Positions 14,485 to 24,005 of a DNA stretch of 64,000 nt are shown here, piece after piece; position 1 is the first letter of the stretch, and each line of letters begins with the position of its first letter. A program made the translations under genes and the position numbers. The DNA comes from CAG-217 sp963642245 (GTDB taxonomy: Bacteria; Bacillota; Clostridia; Oscillospirales; Acutalibacteraceae), in contig CAVIFY010000004.1 in the NCBI GenBank assembly GCA_963642245.1, positions 1-64,000 on the forward strand, given 5' to 3'. Below the pieces are notes generated by a model. The model saw only the letters and a program-made list of their open reading frames with translations. It searched no databases and was not told where the DNA came from.

Positions 14485-16164
14485 TTAGAAAATAAAGGGT
14501 AGCAGGCCGATACAGCCGGCAGTAGCGGCGTGTACAATGGCCACCACGGCCCACACCACCAGAGCGATCAGACCCACAACGATGGCCAGTACCAACAGCA
14601 CCAGCAGCACCAGGATCGCCAGCACCAGCGGGCCTTTTTTGCTGGGGCGCACCGGGTCGTCAAAGGCGGGCTTTTCCGCCTTTTTCGGCGCCGGGTTTTC
14701 GTCGTCATATAAGGGATACAGGGGCAAAGTGGCATTGGCGTCGCAGGGGCCCGGGTTCCACAGCAGCGGCTCTACCAGGCCGCGCACGGAGGTGGCGCCC
14801 CTCAGCACCTTGCCGATGGAGAAATGAATGGTGTTCAGGAATGCGTCGATCACATTCAGCAGCCCGCAGCAGATCTTGTACTCCCGGGTGTCCGGGCCGT
14901 AGGGCGAGTCGCCGCAGTACAGGTTCTGCACCAGTTCCAAGATAAAGTCCACTACCCGATGATCGGCAATGTCAGCAATATCTTTCTTGCTCAGGCCGCT
15001 CTCTTTCTTGCACAGGCGCCAGGCTTTCTTAAAGGTCAGCTTGTTCAGCCACTTGGCAATGGGCTTAATCAGCCAGCCCAGCTTTTTCACCTTTTCGCCG
15101 GGGACGGAAAAAGCGTCCGTCATCTCGGCCAAATGGTCAATATCCGTGGCCGCAGCGTCCAGCAGCTCGGAGATCATACCAAAGAAGAAAGTGCGCATAT
15201 ACTGGTCAAAGGGCTTGCCGCCGGTGTCCAGTCCCGGCACATCGGTGATGGTCACCGTCTCCACATCCACCTTGGCGTGGGCCGGATCCAGGATAATGTT
15301 GCGCATGGTGGGCGGGCAGCCGACCATGGCACCGCAGGCAATGTCATAAAAGGTGTTGCCCTTTTTGGTCTCTACCACGCTGATGTCGTGAATATGGGTG
15401 TGGCCGGTGAGCATACATTGCAGCCCGTTGTCCGCAAAGATCTCTCGGGTGGTCTCGTGATTGCGCTGCATATCCCCTTTGCCAATAATGGCATAAAAGG
15501 GACTGGGAGCGATCATGGGGTGATGGGTCATGGCGATCACAAACTGATCGTTCTTGCGGGCGTCCTCCAGCTGGTCCAGGATCCAGGCCATGCAGTCGTC
15601 GCTGTACCCGGAGCCCCGCTCCCCCTCCGGTTTGTAATTGGTGTCGTCATTCAGGGCAAACAGCCGATAGCCGGGGGCCAGCTGCACCACATAGCTCATA
15701 CTGTCCGGGTGGGTGGCAATGGCCTCATTGGGGCCGAACTCATAGTACATCTGCCACAGATCGTGGCGATCCTCCACCGCCGGCACCCGGATCTTTTTGT
15801 CCCCGTCATAGCCGTCGGCCACGCCGCCGTCCCGGTAATCGTGGGTGGCGGTGATCACATACACCCGCTTGCCCCGCTTTTTCAGATCTCGGAGCATTTC
15901 GATAAACTCGGCGTGAGAGGCCAGCTCTCCGTCCCGGGTGGTGTCGCCGGCCAGTACCACAATATCTGTGGAGGTGTCCGCGCACAGCAGATCAAACCCG
16001 GCCCGGATCACCAGGTCGCTGTCCTTAATGACCTTTTGGCTCTTGGCCTCTGCTTTTTCGTAAGCCTTACCCGCGGTGCCCCCTTTGCGGGAGTAGTAAT
16101 GCGGGTCGGTGATAAATTGAATTTTCAGCGGCGCATTGCCTGCGCCATACAACTTTGCTGCCAT
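14485..16164 (-). CDS. Tail-anchored calcineurin-like metallophosphoesterase
   Basis: A 559-residue protein. The phosphoesterase motifs occur in order: FITDPHYY, VLAGDTTRDGE, ITATHDYRD (His/Asp where GNHE is usual), MTHHPM and GHTHIHD. There is no signal peptide; near the C-terminus, after a Pro/Lys-rich linker, is a long hydrophobic segment (LVLAILVLLVLLVLAIVVGL and onward) that should anchor it in the membrane. It starts 11 bp after the glycosidase gene on the same strand, so the two are probably cotranscribed. The substrate is unknown; a nucleotide or surface phosphoester is possible. Confidence 0.85.
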   Translation of the reverse strand: MAAKLYGAGNAPLKIQFITDPHYYSRKGGTAGKAYEKAEAKSQKVIKDSDLVIRAGFDLLCADTSTDIVVLAGDTTRDGELASHAEFIEMLRDLKKRGKRVYVITATHDYRDGGVADGYDGDKKIRVPAVEDRHDLWQMYYEFGPNEAIATHPDSMSYVVQLAPGYRLFALNDDTNYKPEGERGSGYSDDCMAWILDQLEDARKNDQFVIAMTHHPMIAPSPFYAIIGKGDMQRNHETTREIFADNGLQCMLTGHTHIHDISVVETKKGNTFYDIACGAMVGCPPTMRNIILDPAHAKVDVETVTITDVPGLDTGGKPFDQYMRTFFFGMISELLDAAATDIDHLAEMTDAFSVPGEKVKKLGWLIKPIAKWLNKLTFKKAWRLCKKESGLSKKDIADIADHRVVDFILELVQNLYCGDSPYGPDTREYKICCGLLNVIDAFLNTIHFSIGKVLRGATSVRGLVEPLLWNPGPCDANATLPLYPLYDDENPAPKKAEKPAFDDPVRPSKKGPLVLAILVLLVLLVLAIVVGLIALVVWAVVAIVHAATAGCIGLLPFIF

Positions 16165-16175
16165 TGGGTTCTCCT

Positions 16176-18863
16176 TTACTTGATCTCTGCTTTCAGCACA
16201 CCGCAGCGCACCGTGCCCGGCAGGGTGATCTCCATACAGCCGTCACTGCGCAGGGCGTAATCCAGTTCCTCCCCGTCCAGGGTCAGGCGATAGGTGTGGG
16301 CGTCCGACAGGGTGAGCACAAAGGCGTACTGCCGATTGTCGCCGGTGTAGCGGAAATGGACCTGTGCAGAAGTATCCGTGAGCGTTTGGCTGTCCGTCCA
16401 CACATCCAGCCCGCAGGTAAAGGTGCCCGGGCGGTAGTAGCAGTTCGCCCACACATTGATGGGCGCGGACAGGCCGCCGAAATTGTGGAACCAGCCGCCA
16501 CGACGGGTCTGAATGCCAAAGCACTCGTAGGTGTTATAGGAGAAGTCCGTCTCGTCCTTCCACATATCCAGCGCCCGGCGGGCGATCTCAAAGGCAAACT
16601 CCGTCTCGCCCAGATCGAACATGGTCTTCCACATAAAGAACTGGTGGCTCATCCAAACATTGCCGTTCCAGTAGCCGTCGTCAAAATAGTAGGAAGCGGT
16701 CATATCCACCGCGCTGATCCCGGCGGCGGACCACATTTCGTCCGGGTTCTTGATATGGGCCAGCAGGCGCTCCCGCCGTTCCTCCGGGGCAGCCCCGGCA
16801 AACAGCGGATACACACCGTCCATACCCTTGTCGTAGTTCTCCCCGGCGTCGGTGGTGAAAATGCCCTGATAGTTTTTGTCGTCGTCATAGACGGAGTAGG
16901 CGTAGTAGCCGCTCTTTTCGTCCCAGCTGTAACGGTTCAGGGCGTCGCTCATACGCTGAATATCTGCGTCATACGCGGCAATGTCCGCCTCCTTGCCCAT
17001 GGCGGCGGCCACCATCTTCATGATCTTGGCAGCCCGAATGGTGTGAGAGGTAGACAGGCAGGGGCACATATATTGCTTCTTGTCCTGGGCGATCATGGCC
17101 ACCTGGGCGGGGTAATCGTCCATCCCGCTGCAAGAGTACCAGTAGTCGTAAGTGGTGGTCAGGCCGTTGCCGAACTTGCCGCAGGTGGAGCCGGGGGTCT
17201 TGCCGCTGATGTAGTCATAATACCGCTTCATCTGCGGGTACAAGGCAAACAGGGGCGCCTTGTCCTCCGTGCGGTGCAGCAATTCCAAATACTGCACAAA
17301 CTGGGTGGGCACCAGGGAGCCGTGGAGCAGGAACGCAAAGTCCGTATTCTCCGGCTGGGACAAATAAGTCTCCAAAATATACCGGCACTTCTCCGGGCTG
17401 AACTCCAGCACGCCGGTGCCGATCACGCCGCTGTCCCAGGTGTAAAAGCTGTCCCACCGCTTACCGGGGGTGTAATGCACCACATTCTCGCCGTGCTTAT
17501 ACACCGGGTACACCAGGTTTGTCAGGAGCGTGGCCCGCAAGATCTCGGTAGACAGGCTGTACTTCTGCCCCTCCCGGTTGAACTGCACCGGGGTAGCCAG
17601 CGCCTTGGCGGCGGTGTACAGCTGCTCGTATTCTTCCGTGGTGCGTGGCTCCACCTTGCCCTTGGACAGCACCGCATACTCGATATGCTCTGCGTGGGGG
17701 CCGATAAAGATGGAGGGCATCACCGCATTATAGTAGTAGCCTTCGTCGCTTTTTTTGCGGCGGAAAGAGCGGGAAAAGGTCTCCCGCAGATCGTCATAAG
17801 TGGGGTCGCCGTTAGACAGCCGGTTGATCAACGCGTCCTCCAGGCTGCCGCTGTCCAGCTCCCGGCGGCGGGTCTTGGGATTATGGGTCAAGATGGAATA
17901 GCAGCCCGCCGCGTCCTTGTAAGTCAGGGTAATGCGGGTGGCGCCGTGCACCTTTTCTTCTTCAATTTGGGGCTTGGTGTCTCGCAGCACCGTGCGGGCG
18001 CTGACTTCCTGTTCCGTGCCCTGCCGGCACAGCACCAGCACATCCAGCTCCACACCGGCACCGCCCCGGCTCTCCAGAGTCAGGGTGTCTGCGCCGTCAT
18101 AAGGCAGGGCGGCAAAGGTCAGGCTGTCGCTCTCCGGCAGCTCTGCCGCTACGCCGTTGACGGTAAAGGCAGCGGCGCCCGGGGTCACTGTGCGGTAACG
18201 CAGCAGCAGGGTGGCGCCCGCCGGTCGGTCAGACGGCAGGGTGTACGCCACCTTGTCCCCGGCGGTGCAGCCAAAAGGCTCCAGCCCCAGGAAATCCACA
18301 TGGTAGTTCTCGCACCGGTCGCCCAGGCCGTGGGCGCGGTAAAAGTTGCCATCGGCGAACTCGCCCTTGTGCATACCGTCCGGGTTCTCATTGTCCCAGG
18401 GGCGGGGCTTTGCATAAGTATATTCCCCATAGTCGTTGGCGTCCACCAGTGCGGCGCCCGCAGGCAGCTGCAAAACGCAGTGCTCCGGCGCCGGGAACTC
18501 TAAGGCGCCGAAAATATTCAAAATGCAGTTTTGCGACAGGTCCGTATCGTTGACGAACCGGCAGCGCATTAAGTAGGACTCATCGTCCAGCCGGGTGTAC
18601 GACACATCGGCATAGATCTGATCCTTCCACATCAGCTCATAGCGATAGGAATAAAAGCGAAAGTCCTCGTCACAACTCCACAAATGGTAGTTGGACGGCA
18701 CGGTCACATTGGGCACCGGGGTGGCGGAATTCCACAGGGTGGGGTGCACCACAAAGTCGTAGCGGGCGCCCTCTGCCGCCCGGTCGTCCACAATGCGGGA
18801 CAGGCCCATATACTTCTTGGAGTACGGCCCCCAAAGGGGCATACGGATCTTGTTTTCGTTCAT
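16176..18863 (-). CDS. Large glycoside hydrolase with (alpha/alpha)6 barrel (GH63/MGH1-like)
   Basis: An 895-residue protein. An N-terminal beta-rich half (to about residue 330) is followed by an (alpha/alpha)6 glucosidase-type domain with KRWDSFYTWDSGVIGTGVLEF and YWNGNVWMSHQFFMWKTM, motifs of the mannosylglycerate hydrolase/GH63 group. A beta-sandwich closes the C-terminus. No signal peptide is seen, so it is probably cytoplasmic and acts on imported oligosaccharides. It has its own promoter, divergent from the capsule trio, and precedes the phosphoesterase gene. The exact family and substrate cannot be fixed from sequence reading alone. Confidence 0.8.
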   Translation of the reverse strand: MNENKIRMPLWGPYSKKYMGLSRIVDDRAAEGARYDFVVHPTLWNSATPVPNVTVPSNYHLWSCDEDFRFYSYRYELMWKDQIYADVSYTRLDDESYLMRCRFVNDTDLSQNCILNIFGALEFPAPEHCVLQLPAGAALVDANDYGEYTYAKPRPWDNENPDGMHKGEFADGNFYRAHGLGDRCENYHVDFLGLEPFGCTAGDKVAYTLPSDRPAGATLLLRYRTVTPGAAAFTVNGVAAELPESDSLTFAALPYDGADTLTLESRGGAGVELDVLVLCRQGTEQEVSARTVLRDTKPQIEEEKVHGATRITLTYKDAAGCYSILTHNPKTRRRELDSGSLEDALINRLSNGDPTYDDLRETFSRSFRRKKSDEGYYYNAVMPSIFIGPHAEHIEYAVLSKGKVEPRTTEEYEQLYTAAKALATPVQFNREGQKYSLSTEILRATLLTNLVYPVYKHGENVVHYTPGKRWDSFYTWDSGVIGTGVLEFSPEKCRYILETYLSQPENTDFAFLLHGSLVPTQFVQYLELLHRTEDKAPLFALYPQMKRYYDYISGKTPGSTCGKFGNGLTTTYDYWYSCSGMDDYPAQVAMIAQDKKQYMCPCLSTSHTIRAAKIMKMVAAAMGKEADIAAYDADIQRMSDALNRYSWDEKSGYYAYSVYDDDKNYQGIFTTDAGENYDKGMDGVYPLFAGAAPEERRERLLAHIKNPDEMWSAAGISAVDMTASYYFDDGYWNGNVWMSHQFFMWKTMFDLGETEFAFEIARRALDMWKDETDFSYNTYECFGIQTRRGGWFHNFGGLSAPINVWANCYYRPGTFTCGLDVWTDSQTLTDTSAQVHFRYTGDNRQYAFVLTLSDAHTYRLTLDGEELDYALRSDGCMEITLPGTVRCGVLKAEIK

Positions 18864-18898
18864 ACGCAGTTCTCCGTTTTTTGATTTTTTGCAAGGAT

Positions 18899-18967
18899 AT
18901 TATCATCTTTTTGCCCGCTTTTGTCAATAGTGAACATCTTGACAAACAAGATATAATACAGTAATAT
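18899..18967. promoter_or_regulatory. Back-to-back divergent promoters (glycosidase and capsule trio)
   Basis: Leftward: TTGACA (18922-18927), 17 bp, GATAAT (18899-18904). Rightward: TTGACA (18939-18944), 17 bp, TAATAT (18962-18967). The two -35 boxes face away from each other 11 bp apart, so a single bound regulator could affect both. Confidence 0.75.
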
Positions 18968-19017
18968 ATATCTGTTAAAAATAAATCAAGTTTTTGCAGA
19001 AAAACGGAGACAAGTTT

Positions 19018-19785
19018 ATGAACATTGACGAGAATGTACAAAAGGTCATTAAGCTGCTGCTGCGCAAGTGGAAGCTGCTGATCCTGTTTATGCTCATCGG
19101 GGCGCTTTTGGCCGGGGTCTATACCGCCAAATTCACCACCCTGACCTACACCTCCAGCGTGGAGTTCCTGGCTGCGGCCGTGGACCCGGCCCACGAGATC
19201 AGCGACAGCACCGGCGAGGTGGCCCGCACCAGCCAGACCAGCAAAATGAACTACGCCATGAAGATGATCGACACCTATATCGAGATCTTCAAGACCAACA
19301 AGTTCTGCGGCAAAGTGGCCGGCGAGATGAACAAAAAATACTACACCAACCTGTCTCCGGCAGATATTAAGCGGTCCTTTACCATTGAGACGGTGGAGAA
19401 CACGGCTATGTTTAAGCTGATCGTCACCACCACAGACCCCACCCTGTCCTACAACATTGCCCACCAAATGGAGGAGAGCGTGCCGGAGCAGATGGAGGAG
19501 ACCAACAACGGTCTGGTCCAGACTACCGTGGAGGATAAAGCCATTAAGCCCAACACCGCCGAGGGCCGGGGGTACTTAAAGAAGTGCCTGCTGGGCGCCG
19601 TAGCCGGGCTGCTGGTGGCTGCCGCTTATGTGATCCTGCGGGATCTCTTGGATGTGCGTATCAAGAGCGCCGAGGAGCTGAGCCAGCGCTACGATGTGCC
19701 GGTGCTGGGCTCCATTCCCGCCTTTACCACCGGCAAGCGCAGCGCTGCCGGCAACAAGAAGAATGCAAAGAAAGGGGCGAAATAA
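19018..19785 (+). CDS. cpsC: Capsule chain-length determinant / tyrosine kinase modulator (Wzz-YveK-CpsC family)
   Basis: A 255-residue polysaccharide co-polymerase. Two membrane helices (about residues 18-39 and 190-210) flank an extracellular domain, and a short cytoplasmic tail ends in a Lys-rich stretch. In Firmicutes this tail activates the partner CpsD kinase. ATG 19018 has GGAG upstream; the longer frame uses a TTG with no site. The next gene starts 1 bp after its stop. Confidence 0.9.
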   Translation: MNIDENVQKVIKLLLRKWKLLILFMLIGALLAGVYTAKFTTLTYTSSVEFLAAAVDPAHEISDSTGEVARTSQTSKMNYAMKMIDTYIEIFKTNKFCGKVAGEMNKKYYTNLSPADIKRSFTIETVENTAMFKLIVTTTDPTLSYNIAHQMEESVPEQMEETNNGLVQTTVEDKAIKPNTAEGRGYLKKCLLGAVAGLLVAAAYVILRDLLDVRIKSAEELSQRYDVPVLGSIPAFTTGKRSAAGNKKNAKKGAK

Positions 19786-19786
19786 G

Positions 19787-20554
19787 ATGGCCAAGAAAGC
19801 AAGCAATCCCTTTAGCCGCACCCTGATCTCCAACGCCAATATGGACCCGGCGCAAAAGTTCCGGATCGAGGAGGCCTACAAGAGCATTCGTACCAACATT
19901 ATGCTCTCTATTTTGAAAAAGGGGTGCAAGACCATTGTGGTGTCCTCCGGCTCCCCTGCCGAGGGCAAGACCACCACCACCATCAACCTGGCCATCTCCA
20001 TTGCCCAGGCAGACCAGCGGGTGCTGCTCATTGACTGCGACCTGCGCAAGCCCAAAATGCACCACTACTTTGGCGTGTCCAATGCGCCGGGGCTGACCAA
20101 CTACATCAGCGACTCGGTGAAGAACAGCGGGCCCAAGACGGACCTGTACAGCATTATCCACAGAACGGAATTCCCCAACCTGTCGCTGCTGTGCGCCGGT
20201 TCTATTCCGCCCAATCCGGCAGAGCTGCTGGGCAGCGAGCCTATGGCCGAGTTTTTGCAGCAGATCAGCCGGGACTACGACTATGTGATCATTGACACCC
20301 CGCCGCTGAATGTGGTGTCTGACGCCCTGCCCATTATCCGCGAGTCTGACGGTGTGGTGATCGTGGTGCGCGCCAACAACTCCACCCACCCGGAAGTGCA
20401 AAAGGTGATGGAGTCCCTGGAATTCATTGACGCCAAGGTGCTTGGCTTTATTTACAATTTTGCAGAAGATAAGCGCTCTCGCTACTCCCGCTACAAGTAC
20501 GGCTATGACTATGGGTATGGCTACGGCTACGGGTATGACGCCGGCGCAGAATAA
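19787..20554 (+). CDS. cpsD: Capsular BY-kinase (CpsD/YwqD-type autophosphorylating tyrosine kinase)
   Basis: A 255-residue cytoplasmic P-loop tyrosine kinase. It shows Walker A SGSPAEGKTTTT, Walker A' LLIDCDLRKPK and Walker B DYVIIDTPP. The C-terminus is a tyrosine cluster alternating with glycine (about residues 232-250), the autophosphorylation site known from CpsD. It controls polymer length and export with CpsC and is dephosphorylated by CpsB. Start ATG 19787 follows the cpsC stop almost directly, so translation is likely coupled. Confidence 0.93.
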   Translation: MAKKASNPFSRTLISNANMDPAQKFRIEEAYKSIRTNIMLSILKKGCKTIVVSSGSPAEGKTTTTINLAISIAQADQRVLLIDCDLRKPKMHHYFGVSNAPGLTNYISDSVKNSGPKTDLYSIIHRTEFPNLSLLCAGSIPPNPAELLGSEPMAEFLQQISRDYDYVIIDTPPLNVVSDALPIIRESDGVVIVVRANNSTHPEVQKVMESLEFIDAKVLGFIYNFAEDKRSRYSRYKYGYDYGYGYGYGYDAGAE

Positions 20555-20572
20555 TTCAGATAAGGTGATACT

Positions 20573-21292
20573 ATGGTGATCCCCGGCTTGATCGAAATGC
20601 ACTGCCATATTCTCCCCGGCGTGGACGACGGCTCCAAAGATGTGGAGACCAGCGTAAAAATGCTCCGCCGCCTGGCGCTGCAAGGGGCAGAGACCGTGGT
20701 GCTGACCCCACATTATTACTCGGACTCGATTTCTTTGGCGGACTTTACCGCCCGGCGGGACGCGGCGTTTGCCAACTTGCAGGCAGCCCTGCCACCGGAC
20801 AGCCCCCGGCTGCTGCTGGGCGCAGAGGTGTATGTGAGCCGCTACCTGATGAATAACCCGAACCTGACCCCGATCTGCATGACCGGCACCCGGTGCGCCC
20901 TGCTGGAGCACAGCTTTGGCGACGACTTTGGCACGGACACTCTGGACCGGATCACGGCGCTGACCTGCGACCACGGCATACGGCCCATTTTGGCCCACAT
21001 TGAGCGGTACAAAGCACTGATGGATCACCCCGCCCTGATCGACGAATTGCGGGATATGGGCTGCGCCACCCAGGTGAATATCAGTTCCTTTGCAAATGCC
21101 TCCTTTGGGGTGCGGCGCAAGCTGCTGAAGTACCTGGACAGCGGGCGCATTGACCTGATCGGCTCCGATTGCCACAACCTGGGCACCCGTCCGCCGGATT
21201 ATGCCGACGGCGCCGCCGTGATCGTGAAGAAATTCGGCGACAGCGCCCTGCAAGCCTTGATCCAAAACGCCCACACCCTGCTGGGCTGCTGA
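20573..21292 (+). CDS. cpsB: PHP-family protein-tyrosine phosphatase (CpsB/YwqE)
   Basis: A 239-residue metal-dependent phosphatase of the polymerase-and-histidinol-phosphatase fold. Metal ligands are visible in EMHCHILPGVDDGSKD, LTPHYY, HIERY and GSDCHN. It removes phosphate from the CpsD tyrosine tail. AAGGTGA lies ahead of ATG 20573. It closes a three-gene operon with a strong terminator; unusually, no glycosyltransferase, flippase or polymerase gene follows. Confidence 0.93.
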   Translation: MVIPGLIEMHCHILPGVDDGSKDVETSVKMLRRLALQGAETVVLTPHYYSDSISLADFTARRDAAFANLQAALPPDSPRLLLGAEVYVSRYLMNNPNLTPICMTGTRCALLEHSFGDDFGTDTLDRITALTCDHGIRPILAHIERYKALMDHPALIDELRDMGCATQVNISSFANASFGVRRKLLKYLDSGRIDLIGSDCHNLGTRPPDYADGAAVIVKKFGDSALQALIQNAHTLLGC

Positions 21293-21302
21293 ACGCGCAT
21301 AA

Positions 21303-21343
21303 AAAAGCACGACTTCTTTAACGGAAGCCGTGCTTTTCTTTTA
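21303..21343 (+). terminator. Terminator of the cps trio
   Basis: AAGCACGACTTC pairs with GGAAGCCGTGCTT around a six-base loop (one mismatch), followed by TTTTCTTTT. An A-rich left flank lets it work for nfo on the other strand as well. Confidence 0.85.
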
Positions 21344-21349
21344 TTATTT

Positions 21350-22189
21350 TTACGCTGTAGGTTGCTCCAGGCTGCGCAGCAAGGCGATCTCCCCTTGATA
21401 GCCGGGCAGGTCGTTGGGGGTCTCTAAGAACATAGGCAGGCCCCGCAGCGCCGGGTGGTTGACGATCCGGCGAAAGGTCTCTACACCCAAATAGCCCTTG
21501 CCGATCTGCTCGTGCCGGTCTTTATGAGCACCGCAAGGGTTCTTGGAGTCGTTCAGGTGCAGCGCCCGCAGTCTGTCCAGGCCGATCACCCGGTCAAACG
21601 CCGCCAGCACCCCGTCCAGATCCTCTGCCAAAGGATACCCGCCGTCGCTCACATGGCAGGTGTCCAGACACACGCCGATCTTGTCTTGCAGCTGCACACC
21701 GTCTATAATACGGCGCAGTTCCTCAAAGGTGCCGCCTACCTCGCTGCCCTTGCCGGCCATGGTCTCCAGCAGCACGGTGGTGTGCTGCTCCGGGGTCAGC
21801 AGGTCGTTTAGCGCCCGGGTAATATAGGCGATCCCGGCGTCCGTCCCCTGCCCCACATGGGAGCCGGGGTGGAAATTATACAGCGTGCCGGGCAGCGCCT
21901 CCAGCCGTTGCAGATCATCGGCAAACACCTCTCTTGCAAAGGTGCGGGTGCGTTCCTTATCACTGCACAAATTCATGGTGTACGGCGCATGGGCCAGCAC
22001 CGTGCCAAAATTCGCCGCCCGAGCGCCCTCCAAAAAGGCTGCCACATCTGCCGGATCCTGGGCCTTGACGGCGCCGCCCCGGGGATTGCGGGTAAAGAAC
22101 TGAAAGGTATTGGCACCGATGGACTGTGCCTCCCGCAGCATATGGGCATAGCCCTTGCTTGCGCTTAAATGCGCGCCTAAAATCAACAT
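21350..22189 (-). CDS. nfo: Deoxyribonuclease IV (AP endonuclease, Nfo family)
   Basis: A 279-residue base-excision repair enzyme that cuts 5' to abasic sites. The zinc-ligand motifs are clear: GAHLSASKGY, NFHPGSHVGQG, CLDTCHVSDGGY and HLNDSKNPCGAHKDRH. It starts 3 bp after the HAD gene. Length is normal for the family. Confidence 0.96.
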   Translation of the reverse strand: MLILGAHLSASKGYAHMLREAQSIGANTFQFFTRNPRGGAVKAQDPADVAAFLEGARAANFGTVLAHAPYTMNLCSDKERTRTFAREVFADDLQRLEALPGTLYNFHPGSHVGQGTDAGIAYITRALNDLLTPEQHTTVLLETMAGKGSEVGGTFEELRRIIDGVQLQDKIGVCLDTCHVSDGGYPLAEDLDGVLAAFDRVIGLDRLRALHLNDSKNPCGAHKDRHEQIGKGYLGVETFRRIVNHPALRGLPMFLETPNDLPGYQGEIALLRSLEQPTA

Positions 22190-22192
22190 CTC

Positions 22193-23059
22193 TTACCCTC
22201 GCAGCAGGGTCGGGCGGGCAATGTGCTGCTCCGCCTGGCCGGACATAATATACCCCAGCAGATCCGCCACGCAGCCCTGGTTGCAGTGGCAGGCCTCAAA
22301 CTGGCAGATCTCATGAATGGCCTTGGGCGCTTGACCGGCACAGGCCGGCAGCCCCACGGTCTTGAGCATATCCCAGTCGTTGTAATAATCGCCGATGGCC
22401 GCCACATGGTCCCGGTCAATGCCCAGCATATCCGCCAGCACCATAATGGCCGTGCCCTTGTGGGTGTCCTTTTGCAACATCTCCATACTCCAAAGGGAGG
22501 AGGCCATAAAGTTCATGCCCGCCGTGTCGCTGCGGTCGATCACAGAACGCAGCCGGTTCATGGTAATGGGGTTGGACCAAAAGATCACCTTCATCCACCC
22601 CTCCTTGGGCACCTTATCAATGGAGGTCACCTCATAGTGGGCCTTGTCAATATCCATCGTGCCCTGGGACAGGGCGCCGTTCTTGACGATATACACATAA
22701 TCGTCAAAGTAGATCCCCACATCCACGCTCTTAAAGCTGTCGCTGAACTTATTGATGATATAGCGCACAAACTCGTGCCCCTCCTGCTGGATGGTGCTGC
22801 GCCAGATCATCTTCTCCTGCTTAAAATCATAAATACCCGCGCCGTTGAGCACCACCGCCGGTTGATTGGGGGTAATGCGGTCATAATTGCGCTTTAAGCT
22901 GGAGGTCAGCCGCCCGGAGGCCAGGGTAAAATTGCCCCCCGCCTCGGTAAATGCCTTAATGGCGTCATAATTGCGCCGGGGCAGCTTGCGTACTTTGTTG
23001 TTTAAGGTGCCGTCAATGTCCGACACCACCAGCCAGTTGCTAAAATCCTTTTGGCTCAT
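22193..23059 (-). CDS. HAD-superfamily (Cof-type) phosphatase
   Basis: A 288-residue hydrolase with motif I SDIDGTLNN (nucleophile Asp), a C2-type cap and motif IV GDYYNDWDML. Cof-like HADs dephosphorylate sugar phosphates or FMN-type cofactors; the substrate cannot be told. ATG 23059 is chosen for GGTGAG just upstream; the frame opens 23 codons earlier without a site. It sits between rluD and nfo in a tightly packed operon. Confidence 0.85.
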   Translation of the reverse strand: MSQKDFSNWLVVSDIDGTLNNKVRKLPRRNYDAIKAFTEAGGNFTLASGRLTSSLKRNYDRITPNQPAVVLNGAGIYDFKQEKMIWRSTIQQEGHEFVRYIINKFSDSFKSVDVGIYFDDYVYIVKNGALSQGTMDIDKAHYEVTSIDKVPKEGWMKVIFWSNPITMNRLRSVIDRSDTAGMNFMASSLWSMEMLQKDTHKGTAIMVLADMLGIDRDHVAAIGDYYNDWDMLKTVGLPACAGQAPKAIHEICQFEACHCNQGCVADLLGYIMSGQAEQHIARPTLLRG

Positions 23060-23063
23060 ACTC

Positions 23064-24005
23064 TCACCTTTTCTTTTCCCTGCAAGTGTGTAAAAACGAT
23101 GTAAAATACGGGGGCAGCGGCGCTTCAAACCGCATTTCCGACCCTGTCCTGGGGTGTATAAAGCCGATCTCTCCCGCGTGCAGGCACTGCCCGCCCAAAG
23201 CGGTGATCACCCGCCGTGGGCCGTACACCGGGTCCCCGGCCAGCGGGTGACCGATATAGGCCATATGCACCCGGATCTGGTGGGTGCGCCCGGTCTCTAA
23301 CACACAGCGAATATGGGTAAAGTCCCCAAATCGCTCCAGCACGCTGTAATGGGTGGTGGCCGGCTTGCTGTTCTGCCGGGTCACCGCCATTTTTTTGCGG
23401 TCCTTGGGGCTGCGGCCGATGGGCTGGCACACGGTGCCGCTGTCCGCGGTCACATTGCCGTACACCACCGCCTGGTACGCCCGGTGGAAGCTGTGCTCCT
23501 GGATCTGCCGGGCCAGGTCCACATGGGCAAAGTCGTTCTTGGCCACCATCAGCAGACCACTGGTGTCCTTGTCGATCCGATGGACGATCCCCGGTCGGAT
23601 CACGCCGCCTACGCCGCTGAGAGAGTCGCCGCAGTAGTACAGCAGCGCGTTCACCAGCGTGCCGGTATAATTCCCCGGCGCCGGGTGCACCACCATACCC
23701 TTGGGCTTGTTCACCACCAGCAGGTCGCTGTCCTCATAGACCACATCTAAGGGGATATTCTCCGGCAGCACCTCCATGGGCTTTGGCTCCGGCAGGCGCA
23801 GCTCCACTCGGACGCCCGGGCGCAGCTTGTCTTTCTTATTTCCCGGGGCGCCGTCCAGCAGCACGCCGCCCTCCTCGATCACCCGCGCTGCCGCCGAGCG
23901 GGTCAGATCCGGGCACACGGTGCTTAAAAACTTGTCCAGTCGCTCCCCTGCCGCCGTTTCGTCCACGGTAAAGGCACGCACCGGCTGCCACTCATTTTCC
24001 GTCAT
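23064..24005 (-). CDS. rluD: 23S rRNA pseudouridine synthase, RluD family
   Basis: A 313-residue RluA/RluD-type enzyme. An S4 RNA-binding domain at about residues 15-75 (ERLDKFLSTV) is followed by a catalytic domain with the Asp of HRIDKDTSGLL. It lies directly after lspA, overlapping it by 14 bp, the same order as in many Firmicutes (lspA-rluD/ylyB). ATG 24005 is chosen because the upstream extension lies fully inside lspA. Confidence 0.93.
   Translation of the reverse strand: MTENEWQPVRAFTVDETAAGERLDKFLSTVCPDLTRSAAARVIEEGGVLLDGAPGNKKDKLRPGVRVELRLPEPKPMEVLPENIPLDVVYEDSDLLVVNKPKGMVVHPAPGNYTGTLVNALLYYCGDSLSGVGGVIRPGIVHRIDKDTSGLLMVAKNDFAHVDLARQIQEHSFHRAYQAVVYGNVTADSGTVCQPIGRSPKDRKKMAVTRQNSKPATTHYSVLERFGDFTHIRCVLETGRTHQIRVHMAYIGHPLAGDPVYGPRRVITALGGQCLHAGEIGFIHPRTGSEMRFEAPLPPYFTSFLHTCREKKR

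Noticed and set aside
16155..18503. A 782-codon plus-strand frame opposite the glycosidase
   Set aside because: Antisense shadow: His/Val/Gly/Leu-rich low-information product, while the minus strand has clear (alpha/alpha)6 motifs, promoter and ribosome site.
18921..18945. Inverted repeat TTGTCAA-N11-TTGACAA considered as a repressor operator
   Set aside because: Each half is a -35 box of a divergent promoter with a correctly spaced -10, so the symmetry is explained without an operator.
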